A stretch of 43,546 nucleotides of DNA from assembly GCF_000238595.1 (NCBI RefSeq), contig NZ_AGTS01000033.1, positions 1 to 43,546 of the forward strand, written 5' to 3'. The notes beneath the pieces are model-generated. The model was given only the letters and a program-made list of their open reading frames with translations. It was not told the origin of the DNA and did no database searches. A program made the translations under genes and the position numbers. Numbering within the stretch: position 1 is the stretch's first letter; every line of letters starts with the position of its first letter. Positions 17,963 through 26,285 of this stretch are shown here, in pieces. Source of the DNA: Acidovorax sp. NO-1. GTDB lineage: Bacteria > Pseudomonadota > Gammaproteobacteria > Burkholderiales > Burkholderiaceae_C.

Positions 17963-18585
17963 CAGCCGCCCTGCAGCGGCAGATCGACCACCAGCCCCGG
18001 CGCCACGATGTTGTCGCTCTCGTTGCCGTCGTTGAACACCAGTTTGAGCTTGCGCGCCGTGGGCGCCACAGCGCCCATGAACACCAGCTTGCCGTCCAGG
18101 GTTTCGCCCTCGCGGATGGTGATGTCGCGGTTGTTGTCCGGCCGCTTGATGTGCAGCCGCGCGCCGCTCTCGTCCTGCAGATAGGTGTCGGCCAGCGCCA
18201 GCATGGTGGTGTCGGTAATGCGGTTGGCAAAAGAGATGCTTACGTCGAGCACTGTCGCATCCGCACCGATTTCCACCGCCTTGATCCGCACGGTGACACC
18301 GGCTTCGGCGACCCCCTGGATGGCCAGCGGCACTGTCTTGGGCGCCGCAGTGGGGCCCGGCGGCGCAGGCAGGGTCTGGGGCCGTGTTGGCGCCTGCGCC
18401 GTCGACTCAGGCACGGCGCTGGCAGGCGCAACCGGGACGGCCGCGGTGGACGATACGGGTGATGGCGCGGCGGTCACCGGCGCATCAGGAGCGCCGTCCT
18501 TGCAGGCCGCCAGCAAAAAAGCGGCCGCCAGGGCCAGCGCCCCACCACGAGGAATGGGCATGCGCAGGTTGGAGTTGCGATTCAT
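17962..18585 (-). CDS. Lipoprotein with a C-terminal beta-sandwich-like domain
   Basis: A 207-residue protein with a lipobox 'LLAAC' (lipidated Cys28), a long Ala/Pro/Ser/Thr-rich linker to about residue 90, and a C-terminal domain 'GVTVRIKAVEIGADATVLDVSISFANR...' that looks like an immunoglobulin-like beta sandwich of the DUF4352 kind. The residue after the Cys is Lys, not Asp, so outer-membrane sorting is expected. It is coupled (one-base overlap) to the OmpA gene; the pair could link the outer membrane to peptidoglycan. Function unknown. Confidence 0.8.
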   Translation of the reverse strand: MNRNSNLRMPIPRGGALALAAAFLLAACKDGAPDAPVTAAPSPVSSTAAVPVAPASAVPESTAQAPTRPQTLPAPPGPTAAPKTVPLAIQGVAEAGVTVRIKAVEIGADATVLDVSISFANRITDTTMLALADTYLQDESGARLHIKRPDNNRDITIREGETLDGKLVFMGAVAPTARKLKLVFNDGNESDNIVAPGLVVDLPLQGG

Positions 18586-18668
18586 TGGGGGTGATCCTCC
18601 TGGTTCAATGTTCTTGGGGGCGGTAGCGCCTGCATGCGCTGGCGCAGGCCACTGCTTGTGGGTGCAAC

Positions 18669-19226
18669 TCAGCGGATCCGGATACTGTTGGTCTGCCCGC
18701 TGCCTGGCCCGTGCGGCCGCGCGCCCGGGCAGTCGCGCGGCGTCTTCACATCATTGGTATTGCGCCCCTGCACGATGACGGTCTTGCCTTCAAGCCGCGC
18801 ACCCGTGACATCAATGCTGTTGACGGACGCTGTGCCGTCCGGGCTGCACCCGGCGGTGCCTGACGCTGCGTTGCCCGTCACCTCGATCCGGTTGCCGGTG
18901 TGCGAACTACCGCTGCCGGCATCAGCCCGAGCGGCGGGTTGTGCAGCAGGTGGTGCGGCCGGCGCTTGGTGACGGCTGCGCTGGTTGCGGCCTGCGTCGA
19001 CCCCGATAGGACCCGTGGGCCCCGGTGTGCCATTCACACCTGCGGCGTCCACCGGGCCGACCGCCTGTGCATCTGCCGGGGCCGCGCACCACAAGGTCAG
19101 CACCAGCAGAACAGCAGTACCGCCCGCGCGTGCGTGCGCACCGCGCGCCTGCACATCGGCACGGATGCTGCCCCGTACGGCGGAACCGGCCAGCCCGCAG
19201 AAAAAACTGAAGGGCAGGCACTGCAT
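18669..19226 (-). CDS. Small secreted protein with collagen-like and NSI-repeat segments
   Basis: The 185-residue protein has a hydrophobic signal region at about residues 36-53 ('VLLVLTLWCAAPADAQA'), a short collagen-like 'GTPGPTGPIG', and a C-terminal region with repeats such as 'NRIEVTGN', 'VNSIDVTGARLEGKTVIVQG' and 'TNSIRIR'. These share the N-S-hydrophobic-x-V-x-G pattern of the giant protein at 21882-25472 and the small protein at 25552-25911, so it may be a minor subunit or a cap. The ATG overlaps the stop of the Sel1 gene by one base (TGATG). The long region before the signal core is unusual, and a shorter start is possible. Confidence 0.7.
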   Translation of the reverse strand: MQCLPFSFFCGLAGSAVRGSIRADVQARGAHARAGGTAVLLVLTLWCAAPADAQAVGPVDAAGVNGTPGPTGPIGVDAGRNQRSRHQAPAAPPAAQPAARADAGSGSSHTGNRIEVTGNAASGTAGCSPDGTASVNSIDVTGARLEGKTVIVQGRNTNDVKTPRDCPGARPHGPGSGQTNSIRIR

Positions 19227-20098
19227 CAGGGAGTGACCTTTGAAGGGGTGCCTGGAAGTGTGGTGCCAGGCACCGCCGCCCCGGCCGCAGGCGCGCCCAT
19301 GGCACCGGGCACACTGCGCGGCACACCCGACATGCCGGGCAGGCCCCCGCCCGCGCGGCTGGGCCCGGCTGCGGGAGCGGCTTGCGCGGCCGCGTCGCCA
19401 CCCGAGCCCGCCGCCTGGCGCTGTATACGCGCCTCCAGTTCAGCCGCAAAACGCTCTGCCAATGCCACTTCTTCCACCGCCATCTCGGCACCCAGCTCGT
19501 TGATGAGTGAAAGCACGTTGGGCCGCTCACCGCTGTCGGGCTGGGCCATGCGCTCCAGAAGGCGCGCATACCCCAGGGCCTTGACGTTGTCCTTGGGCAC
19601 CCCTTGGCCCTTGCGGTTCATTTCCGTCAGACGCTGCATGGCACGCGGATCGCCACGCACGGCCGCCAGCAGATACCAGCGGTAAGCCTGGCCCATGTCG
19701 CCCAGGCCCGACCGCGGGTTCTGGTACGCGTCGCCGACGAAAGAAAGCAGTTGCGGGTTCTGGGTGTTCAGCGCCTCGCGCTTGAGCCGCTCCAGTTCGT
19801 TGCGATAGATGGGGCCCTGGCAGCCGAGCTCGGCCACGCCGCGCTGCAGAGCCTCGTTGCAAGATTCGATGAACCGAGCCCCAACCCCCGCAGCAGGAGC
19901 CCCGGCCTGGGCGGGCGCCTGTGCCTGAGCCGGTGTCGGCGACTGGGCTTGGGCCTGAGTAACAGCGGGCGCCTGCGCAGACACACCGGCCGGCGTAGGG
20001 GGCGGCGCCTGCACCTGTGCGATCACTGCCCCGTGCAGCGCCAGGAGGGCTGTCAAACCTGCGCAGCACTGCGCTACAGATCTTGCCCCCTGAATCAT
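19226..20098 (-). CDS. Secreted Sel1-like repeat protein
   Basis: A 290-residue protein with a signal peptide (to about residue 28), an Ala/Gln/Pro-rich linker, then Sel1/TPR-like helices: 'GDMGQAYRWYLLAAVRGDPRAMQRL' and 'GQGVPKDNVKALGYARLLERM' (about residues 130-185). The tail is rich in Ala, Gly and Pro. Sel1 repeats mediate protein contacts, so a chaperone or assembly-platform role in the cluster is plausible. The ATG at 20098 overlaps the stop of the CsgG-like gene by four bases (ATGA). That coupling decides the start over a longer open frame. Confidence 0.8.
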   Translation of the reverse strand: MIQGARSVAQCCAGLTALLALHGAVIAQVQAPPPTPAGVSAQAPAVTQAQAQSPTPAQAQAPAQAGAPAAGVGARFIESCNEALQRGVAELGCQGPIYRNELERLKREALNTQNPQLLSFVGDAYQNPRSGLGDMGQAYRWYLLAAVRGDPRAMQRLTEMNRKGQGVPKDNVKALGYARLLERMAQPDSGERPNVLSLINELGAEMAVEEVALAERFAAELEARIQRQAAGSGGDAAAQAAPAAGPSRAGGGLPGMSGVPRSVPGAMGAPAAGAAVPGTTLPGTPSKVTP

Positions 20099-21264
20099 GA
20101 GCCCGCCTTCACACCGCCCGCCGGAGCGCCTGCCGCAGGGGAAGATGGAGCGCCCGATGGGGCATTGGCTTGCGCGTTTTCCCACGCCATCGGCACCCCA
20201 AAGAACAGAGGCTCAAACCCGTCCCAGTTCATCACGTCCACAGCCCCGAGCGACGCGTACCGTTGCGCATACACCTTCTCCAGCGCAAGCCGTGTGTCGT
20301 CGTCGAATTTTTGCGTGACCTGCACTGGCTCGCCGTATTTGCGTAGCGTGACCTGGATGAGACCCAGTTTAAGTTCCGGAGTGAGGCCGTTGTAGGCAGC
20401 GCGCATGTTTTCCACCACCACAGGGTCCGGCGTACCGTTGGGGATGCAGCGCCAATAGGGAGTGTTGGTGGCCTTGCCAATCAGCTCCAGGACGCTCAGG
20501 TCCACCAGCGTACGGATGGCCGAATGCCGCCCCTGCAGGTACTTGCCCTCCAGCTTGAAGCCAAAGGCGTCGCCATAAAAGCCCAGGCTCGCGTTGTCTT
20601 CGGAGCTGAAGTTCAGCACCTTCACCACGTTGGAGGCCTGTATCTGCGGCACCATCTGCTGGGTGGCAAAGCTCACCAGGTTGAGGTCCAGCGCCAGCGC
20701 CGAATAGATCGCCGTACGCTTCATGTCGCCACCCATGGTGACCTTGCCGTTGCCGCCACCAAACTCGATGCCAGCAGAATTGACCCTCCCTGCTCCCGCG
20801 ATGGCGCGGTCAAATTCGGTCAACGCACCCGTGATCAGAAAGTCGGGCATGGTGACCCCAAACTTGGCACCCAGCTGGGCCTGCGAGACGAGATAGTCCG
20901 GGTGATAAGGCACGTACACCACGCGCGCGCCGATGCGGTTGACCGCAGTGCGCACCATCTCCGTGATGTCGCCGGGGATCTCGGCGCCCACCAGGGGGCT
21001 CGACAGGTTGGTGGCATCCAGAATGCTGCGCGTCTGCATGTACAGGACGGGGTCGCCCTCCTTATAGATATCCAGCATGCGCCCAAAGCGGCCCAGCGCC
21101 AGCGAGTAAGGACTGAGGTTGGTCACAGGCAGCAGCTTGTCGGCCTCACGCTCCTGAAGCAAGGCATTGGCGTCCTTGAGCGCGTTTTCGGTGGAGGCGC
21201 AGCCAGCCATAGCGGCCACTGCGAGCATCAGCGCTCCCCATCGCAGGGTTCTTTGTGTCGTCAT
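20095..21264 (-). CDS. CsgG/HfaB-like outer-membrane secretion lipoprotein
   Basis: The 389-residue protein has a lipoprotein signal 'MLAVAAMAGC' (lipidated Cys22). The body resembles CsgG/HfaB proteins: 'YSLALGRFGRMLDIYKEGDP', 'FLITGALTEFDRAIAGAG', 'YSALALDLNLVSFATQQMVPQIQASN' and a region that could form the transmembrane beta hairpins of the CsgG pore. CsgG forms a nonameric outer-membrane channel that exports curli subunits; HfaB serves the Caulobacter holdfast anchor. It lies directly after a small secreted protein gene and downstream of the giant repeat protein, the likely exported substrate. The C-terminus is Ala/Pro/Ser-rich. I have moderate confidence in the family and less in the function. 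Confidence 0.78.
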   Translation of the reverse strand: MTTQRTLRWGALMLAVAAMAGCASTENALKDANALLQEREADKLLPVTNLSPYSLALGRFGRMLDIYKEGDPVLYMQTRSILDATNLSSPLVGAEIPGDITEMVRTAVNRIGARVVYVPYHPDYLVSQAQLGAKFGVTMPDFLITGALTEFDRAIAGAGRVNSAGIEFGGGNGKVTMGGDMKRTAIYSALALDLNLVSFATQQMVPQIQASNVVKVLNFSSEDNASLGFYGDAFGFKLEGKYLQGRHSAIRTLVDLSVLELIGKATNTPYWRCIPNGTPDPVVVENMRAAYNGLTPELKLGLIQVTLRKYGEPVQVTQKFDDDTRLALEKVYAQRYASLGAVDVMNWDGFEPLFFGVPMAWENAQANAPSGAPSSPAAGAPAGGVKAGS

Positions 21265-21341
21265 GTTTCTTGGTGTTGTTTGGTGATATCCGCGGCGCCC
21301 GCTCTCCCCGGGGCCATGCTTGCAGAAACCCCGGCGCGTAG

Positions 21342-21800
21342 TCAGCGCCGCGAATTGAGTACGGTGATGTTCTCTACACCCTTGCCTTCCACATACAACG
21401 TCACGTTGCCGTTCACATTGCCTTGAATGACCGGGCTGGCAATACGCAGGCTACCGTCCGCGCCGCGCTGTACATCGGAATAGGTCGACCGGATAACGAT
21501 GTTTTTTTGCCCGTCGGGAAGTTTGAGCGTGCCATCCGGCTGCACCAGCGCGCTCTGGTCCACCAACGTGTTTTGCGCAATAGCGCGGTTTACACGCGCC
21601 TTGGCGCTGACCGACGGGTAAACGCCGTCATTGAGGCGAACACCGCTTTGCGCCATGTCTTTGTAGGCGCCGAGCTGTTCACCGTAGTTCACCATCTGCG
21701 CCTGCGCGCCTGCGGCAAACAGCACGAGGACGCCGGCAACGCAGTGCCCGCCGAATGCGCGCAACGCACGCCGACCCGAATCTTCGCGTGTATTCTTCAT
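21342..21800 (-). CDS. Small secreted protein, HfaA-like candidate
   Basis: A 152-residue protein with a signal peptide ending 'AGAQA' at about residue 34 and a mature part ending 'IQGNVNGNVTLYVEGKGVENITVLNSRR'. That G-N-V-N-G-N tail recalls curlin-like and Caulobacter HfaA proteins, but I cannot claim homology from sequence alone. The ATG at 21800 has GGAG seven bases upstream; two earlier in-frame ATGs lack a good ribosome site. It lies 77 bases ahead of the CsgG-like gene and 81 bases after the giant repeat gene, so all are probably one transcript. Confidence 0.75.
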   Translation of the reverse strand: MKNTREDSGRRALRAFGGHCVAGVLVLFAAGAQAQMVNYGEQLGAYKDMAQSGVRLNDGVYPSVSAKARVNRAIAQNTLVDQSALVQPDGTLKLPDGQKNIVIRSTYSDVQRGADGSLRIASPVIQGNVNGNVTLYVEGKGVENITVLNSRR

Positions 21801-21881
21801 TTGCAACTCCTTCATGGGTATCCAAAGAAATCGGAACATCGGTTTGCCCCGGGCAGACGGCGCCTTGCGGGGTCAGACCAC

Positions 21882-24800
21882 CTACATGCTCAGCAGATTG
21901 ACGGCAGGCAGCACAGTCACGGACTGGTTCACCACGCCCGTAGAGGGGATGGTGTAGGTGTAGCCCGGGTTGGCGGCGAACGCAGCGTTACCCGCAACCC
22001 CTACGACGCCTGTGATGGCGCCACCCACGTTGCGCACACTTCCGGACGTCATGCCCGCAGCAGCGGCCGACATGTTGCCCACGATGGTCACCGCGCCGGT
22101 GATCACACCCTGGTTGATCACCGAGTTGGAGACCCCTCCGACGGCTGCGTTGCCCTGGTTCCCGGCAATGACCACAGTGCCTGCCATCACGCCTTGATTG
22201 ACCAGCGAGTTGACCGTGCCCCCCAGAGTTGCGCTCCCCCGGTTTCCCGCGATGAGTACGCGCCCCGAGAGTTGCCCTCGGTTGTCCACACTGTTGACAG
22301 TGCCGCCCCCGGTGGCGTTGCCCTGGTTGCCTGTCAGCACCAACTGTGCGCCGGTGATGCTGCCCCTGTTGTGAACGCCATTGACAAGCCCGCCGCCGGT
22401 AGCACGGCCGGTGTTGCCCGCCAGCAGTATCTGGCTGCCGCGTATCGAACCCGACCCCGTAACGCCGCTGACCTTGCTGTTGCCACCCTGCGCGCTGGCC
22501 TGGTTGCCCAGGATGGTGATGCTGGATGCGGTGATGCTGCCATCGGCGCGCACACTGTTGGCAACACCGCCGTTGGCAGACCCCGCATTGCCCAGGATGG
22601 TGATCTGGCTGCCCGTGATGCGGCCGTTGCCGACCACGCTGTTGATGGCGCCACCTTCGCGCGCCGAGCCCTGGTTGCCCAGGATGGTGATGCTGCCGCC
22701 CTGCAGGCTGCCGCCCACGTCCACACTGTTGGCCACACCCTGCTGGGCCGCGCCCTGGTTGGCGGTCACGGTGACGGAAGACGCCGCAATGCGGCCACGG
22801 CTTTGGGCGCGCACACTGTTGGCCAGGCCGTCGCGGCCAGACGCCTGCGCGGTTCCCTGGTTGCCAGCAACCTGCACCGAGCTGCCCTGCACGGTGCCGT
22901 CCACCTGCACACTGTTGGCCAGCGCCGTGCTGCCCCCGTCTGCCTGGGTGGACCCGGCGGTGTTGCCAGCGATCAGCGCCTGAAGCGCATCCACACGGCC
23001 CCCGGCACCTTGCGAAAAGCTGTTGGCGGCCGCCAGGCCTTCGGTGGCGTGCACGCGGCCCGCCGTGTTGCCCAGCAGTTGCAGGCTGGCCGCGCGCATG
23101 CTGCCCAGCACCTGAATTGCATTGGCATTGGCCTGGCCCACACCCTTGCCGAAGGCGGCAAACCCGGCCACGGTTCCTTCGCGTCCCTCGCTGCGCACGT
23201 CTGACGCCATGTTGCCCGCCAGCGTGAACGTGCTGCCGTCCACGCGGCCCTGCGCATTGATCGCCAGCGCATTGGCGTTAATGCGCCCCCCGTCGGCATT
23301 GAGCCCACGGGCCGTGTTGCCCACGACCTGCAGGGTGCTCTGCGCCAGAGCGGTGGCACCCGAGCCGTCCATATACAACCCGTTGGCGGCCAGTACGCCG
23401 TTGGACTTGGTGCCCACACCCAGCGCCTGTGCACCACTGCCCGTGGCGCGGATGTCGTCAGCGGTGTTGCCCGCAATGACCACGGGACTGCCCTGCACAC
23501 GTGCACCGCGGTACGCCGCCAGCGCATTGACGAGCGCGGTGCCGCCCAGCGCCTGCACGTTGCGCGCGGTGTTGCCCGCAATGAGCCAGGGCGACGATGC
23601 GTCAATCAGCGCGCCGTTGTGCAGCACCAGCGCGTTGGCGGCGGCGCGCGCGCGGCTCTCGCGTCCCGCCAGGCCGCCCGCGCCCGATACGGAGTCGGCG
23701 GTGGTGGCGATGTCGCTGGCGTTGTTGCCACTGAGCGTGCCGGCGGCAGAGAGCTGCGAAGGCGCGCCCGACCCGTTTTCCAGCGCCACGCTGTTGGCCA
23801 TCAGTGCACCGCCACGCGCGTTCAGGCGCGACGCGGTGTTGCCTGCCACGGTGAGCGTCGATGCATCCAGCTGCGAGCCCGTGACGGCCAGGGTGTTGGC
23901 CAGCGCAGCCGACTGCTGGCTGGCAGAAAACAGCAGCCCGCCCCCTGCCTGCGCCGCATAGCCCGTGGACTGCACGCCGTCCGCCCGGTTGCCCGCCAGG
24001 GTGACGTTGGAGCCCTGCACGCGGCCTTCGGTCACCATGAGCGTGTTGGCAGCGGCCAGCCCGCCCGACCCTGTGATTGACCTGCCCTGATTGCCGCTGA
24101 CGGCAATGGTTGCGCGATCAAGCGTGGACTGGTGGTCTGCCACCACCGTGTTGGCCAGGGCGCGTCCGTTGCGCTCCATGGCGCCCACCACGCCGCCACC
24201 GATCGAGCCCGATGCACCGGCGGTGCGCACCTGCTCGGCCGCATTGCCGGCCAGCAGCACCTGGCCGCCCTGTGCGGTGGCGTTGTCCAGCCACAGGCTG
24301 TTGGCTGCCGCGCCGCCGCCGGTGGCAACCACATCGCGCGCTTCGTTGCCGCTCAGGCGGTGCACTGGCCCGGCGACCAGTTCGCCACGGCTGACGGAGA
24401 TGGTGTTGGCGAGCGCTGCAGCAGACACCCGCACATCGGCCAGTGCCCCGCCCAGAATGCTGCCCTCCCCACCCCAGGCCTGGACATTGCGCGCCCTATT
24501 GCCCGACACGCTGCCCTGGTAGCCCGCGGAGCCCGCAAGCTGGTGGTCTGAAAAACTGATGCTGTTGGCCAGCGCACTGCCGCCAGTGGCGATCACCTGG
24601 CGGGCTTCGTTGCCCGCCAGCGTGAGCTGCGCGCCCTTGAGCTCGCTGGAGGCGAGCATCACTGCGTTGGCCGCGGCCACACCGCTCAGGTCGACCTGCG
24701 CGATGGTGCCGCGCCCCACGCCAGAGCTGCCACCACCCGCACGCACGTCTTCTGCGCGGTTGGCGGTTTGCACAACGCGGGTGGTGTCCAGGCTGGACCG

Positions 24801-25472
24801 CGCGGCCGTGAGCGCGTTGGCCAGGGCCGAGCCGCCAATGGACGTGATGCCACGTGCTTCGTTGCCAGATACATGCAGCTCGGAATTTCTTACCTGTGTC
24901 GCATCCAGCAGCACGCTGTTGGCCGTGGCACGGCCGGGCATCTGCAGCGATCCGGTGCCCAGCAGCACCTCGGCCTTGGCGCCGAACGCGGCCACCTCCG
25001 CGGCGCGGTTGCCCTGCACCATCACTTGACTGGACGTGAGCGGCTTGGCCCCCGTGCCGCTGGCGGCCAGCACCATGTTGGCCGTGGCTGCACCGCCGAG
25101 CGCGTGCACAAAACCGTTGACCTGATTGCCCAGCACCTGCACCTGCGACTGGCGAACCTGCATGGCCGCCAGCCCGATACCGTTGGCCTGGGCCGTGCCT
25201 GCCAGATCCACGCGCATGCCTGCATTGGCCAGGGCGGAACCCTTGCCGCCCGTGGACACCACGGGGCCTGTGGACTGGTTGCCTTGCACGCCTATGCGGC
25301 TCGTGCCGTCCACCTCGGTGCCGGCGCTGTTCTTGTGCCAGCCCAGCCCCCCCAGCATCGACTCTTGCGCCGCTGCCTGTATCGGCGTCACCGTGATCGA
25401 GGCTGCGAGCAGCCACAGGGTGGCGCCAGCGCCCCCGCGTGGCGACTTGGTTGTGTTGCGCGATGGTTGCAC
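21882..25472 (-). CDS. Giant secreted repeat protein (beta-solenoid/amyloid-like)
   Basis: The 1196-residue protein has a signal peptide (to about residue 35) and then only repeats, with no cysteine. The core unit is an Ala-Asn-Ser step, a short strand, 'GS/GSxVxV', then a Gly-Asn step: by my count about 28 Gly-Asn steps. In the first 850 residues the units are long and alternate (about 36 and about 55 residues, 'GNxARxVxAxGGxALANS'). From about residue 850 they shorten to 28-30 residues (for example 'VANSVRADGSITASSITILG' then 'NQASAQGG'), about eleven in tandem. The pattern suggests stacked beta strands with Asn ladders, as in adhesins or functional amyloids. The GTG start at 25472 follows AAAGGG at good spacing. 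It is probably exported through the CsgG-like channel. Confidence 0.88.
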   Translation of the reverse strand: MQPSRNTTKSPRGGAGATLWLLAASITVTPIQAAAQESMLGGLGWHKNSAGTEVDGTSRIGVQGNQSTGPVVSTGGKGSALANAGMRVDLAGTAQANGIGLAAMQVRQSQVQVLGNQVNGFVHALGGAATANMVLAASGTGAKPLTSSQVMVQGNRAAEVAAFGAKAEVLLGTGSLQMPGRATANSVLLDATQVRNSELHVSGNEARGITSIGGSALANALTAARSSLDTTRVVQTANRAEDVRAGGGSSGVGRGTIAQVDLSGVAAANAVMLASSELKGAQLTLAGNEARQVIATGGSALANSISFSDHQLAGSAGYQGSVSGNRARNVQAWGGEGSILGGALADVRVSAAALANTISVSRGELVAGPVHRLSGNEARDVVATGGGAAANSLWLDNATAQGGQVLLAGNAAEQVRTAGASGSIGGGVVGAMERNGRALANTVVADHQSTLDRATIAVSGNQGRSITGSGGLAAANTLMVTEGRVQGSNVTLAGNRADGVQSTGYAAQAGGGLLFSASQQSAALANTLAVTGSQLDASTLTVAGNTASRLNARGGALMANSVALENGSGAPSQLSAAGTLSGNNASDIATTADSVSGAGGLAGRESRARAAANALVLHNGALIDASSPWLIAGNTARNVQALGGTALVNALAAYRGARVQGSPVVIAGNTADDIRATGSGAQALGVGTKSNGVLAANGLYMDGSGATALAQSTLQVVGNTARGLNADGGRINANALAINAQGRVDGSTFTLAGNMASDVRSEGREGTVAGFAAFGKGVGQANANAIQVLGSMRAASLQLLGNTAGRVHATEGLAAANSFSQGAGGRVDALQALIAGNTAGSTQADGGSTALANSVQVDGTVQGSSVQVAGNQGTAQASGRDGLANSVRAQSRGRIAASSVTVTANQGAAQQGVANSVDVGGSLQGGSITILGNQGSAREGGAINSVVGNGRITGSQITILGNAGSANGGVANSVRADGSITASSITILGNQASAQGGNSKVSGVTGSGSIRGSQILLAGNTGRATGGGLVNGVHNRGSITGAQLVLTGNQGNATGGGTVNSVDNRGQLSGRVLIAGNRGSATLGGTVNSLVNQGVMAGTVVIAGNQGNAAVGGVSNSVINQGVITGAVTIVGNMSAAAAGMTSGSVRNVGGAITGVVGVAGNAAFAANPGYTYTIPSTGVVNQSVTVLPAVNLLSM

Positions 25473-25503
25473 CCGCAGCCCTTTGTGTTGGTGTTCGTTT
25501 CAC

Positions 25504-25530
25504 AGGCCACCCGGGCAGCGCCGGGGGCCT
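25504..25530 (-). other. Hairpin between the two repeat-protein genes
   Basis: Ten base pairs with one bulged A: AGGCC (25504-25508) pairs with GGCCT (25526-25530), and CCCGG (25510-25514) with CCGGG (25521-25525), loop of six. No T-run follows, so it is not an obvious terminator. It may stabilise the short upstream message or dampen read-through into the giant gene. Confidence 0.5.
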
Positions 25531-25551
25531 GCATTGCTGGCCTGTGGGCGA

Positions 25552-25911
25552 TCAGTTGATGTTGATGCTGTTCACGTTGGCCGTGCCCCCGATGGCCTTG
25601 ATGTCGGTGGCCTCGTTATTGCTGACCGTGATTTCGGAGTTGCGGATCTTGGAGCCGGTGATGTTGACGCTGTTGACGTTGGCCACGCCTTCCATGGAGA
25701 TTTCTCCGACCTTGATGCCGGCCTTGCCGCCACCAGCGATCACGTTCGTGGCCTTGTTCCCGGTCACGGTGATGCGGCTGTTGGTGACCTCGGAACCCGC
25801 AGAGCCCTTGCCCGAGAACAGGCCGGGGATGGCAACGTTGCCGCTCTGGGCAAAGGCAGCACCGCAGGTCAAGGCCAGCGCGGCGACGGTGGTAATGGCG
25901 AGTTTGCGCAT
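25552..25911 (-). CDS. Small secreted repeat protein, curlin-like candidate
   Basis: A 119-residue protein with a signal peptide ('MRKLAITTVAALALTCGAAFAQ') and a mature part made of the same repeat as the giant protein: 'NSRITVTGNKATNVIAGGG', 'NVNSVNITGSKIRNSEITV', 'SNNEATDIKAIGGTANVNSI' and a final 'NIN'. It looks like a monomeric version of the unit and is a candidate minor subunit or nucleator. AAGGA lies eight bases before the ATG at 25911; an ATG six bases upstream is too close to it. First gene of the cluster, 79 bases ahead of the giant gene. Confidence 0.82.
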   Translation of the reverse strand: MRKLAITTVAALALTCGAAFAQSGNVAIPGLFSGKGSAGSEVTNSRITVTGNKATNVIAGGGKAGIKVGEISMEGVANVNSVNITGSKIRNSEITVSNNEATDIKAIGGTANVNSININ

Positions 25912-26285
25912 ATCCATAATCCTTCAAAGAGTTGAAATTAATCGACGGGCAGCCTGTTGCGGCTTGCAAACGGATTCTTGTGGAGCGCGCCAGCCAATGG
26001 GTAATCAAATGTACCGAGTGGCCGAGCCCTGGTTGCCCTGTGTTATCCACAGGCGTTGGATCTGATCAAATTGATGCGCAGCGCTGGCCAGTTGGTAAGC
26101 GGCGGAACACCATTGAACTCGATGTGGCGCAGATTTCCACAGTGGACAGGCGCACGACACTTGTCAATTCAACTGCTGCGATATAACAAGCATTTACATT
26201 TCAGATCATTATGAAATGTCATACACATTCAGTCATCTTCCCAATTAATAAAATGAACAGATATTCGCTTCAAATTGTCATAAAA
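25912..26285. other. Non-coding divergent promoter region
   Basis: These 374 bases separate the surface-fibre cluster (minus) from a lipoprotein gene (plus). The right third is AT-rich, unlike the surroundings, and should hold the promoters. A perfect DnaA-box-like TTATCCACA lies at 26043-26051 inside the small palindrome CCTGTG...CACAGG. I see no convincing -35/-10 pair, RNA gene or long reading frame. Confidence 0.55.

Noticed and set aside
21882..25472. The repeat-rich DNA as a CRISPR array or minisatellite
   Set aside because: The periodicity is at the protein level in a single open frame with a signal peptide; DNA repeats are diverged and there are no unique spacers.
26043..26051. A perfect DnaA box suggesting a replication origin
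   Set aside because: A single box without a cluster of further boxes, dnaA/dnaN genes or an unwinding region; better read as part of a small palindrome.
26217..26236. TGTCAT and AGTCAT as a second Pho box
   Set aside because: The two elements are 14 bases apart, not 11, and there is no phosphate gene nearby.
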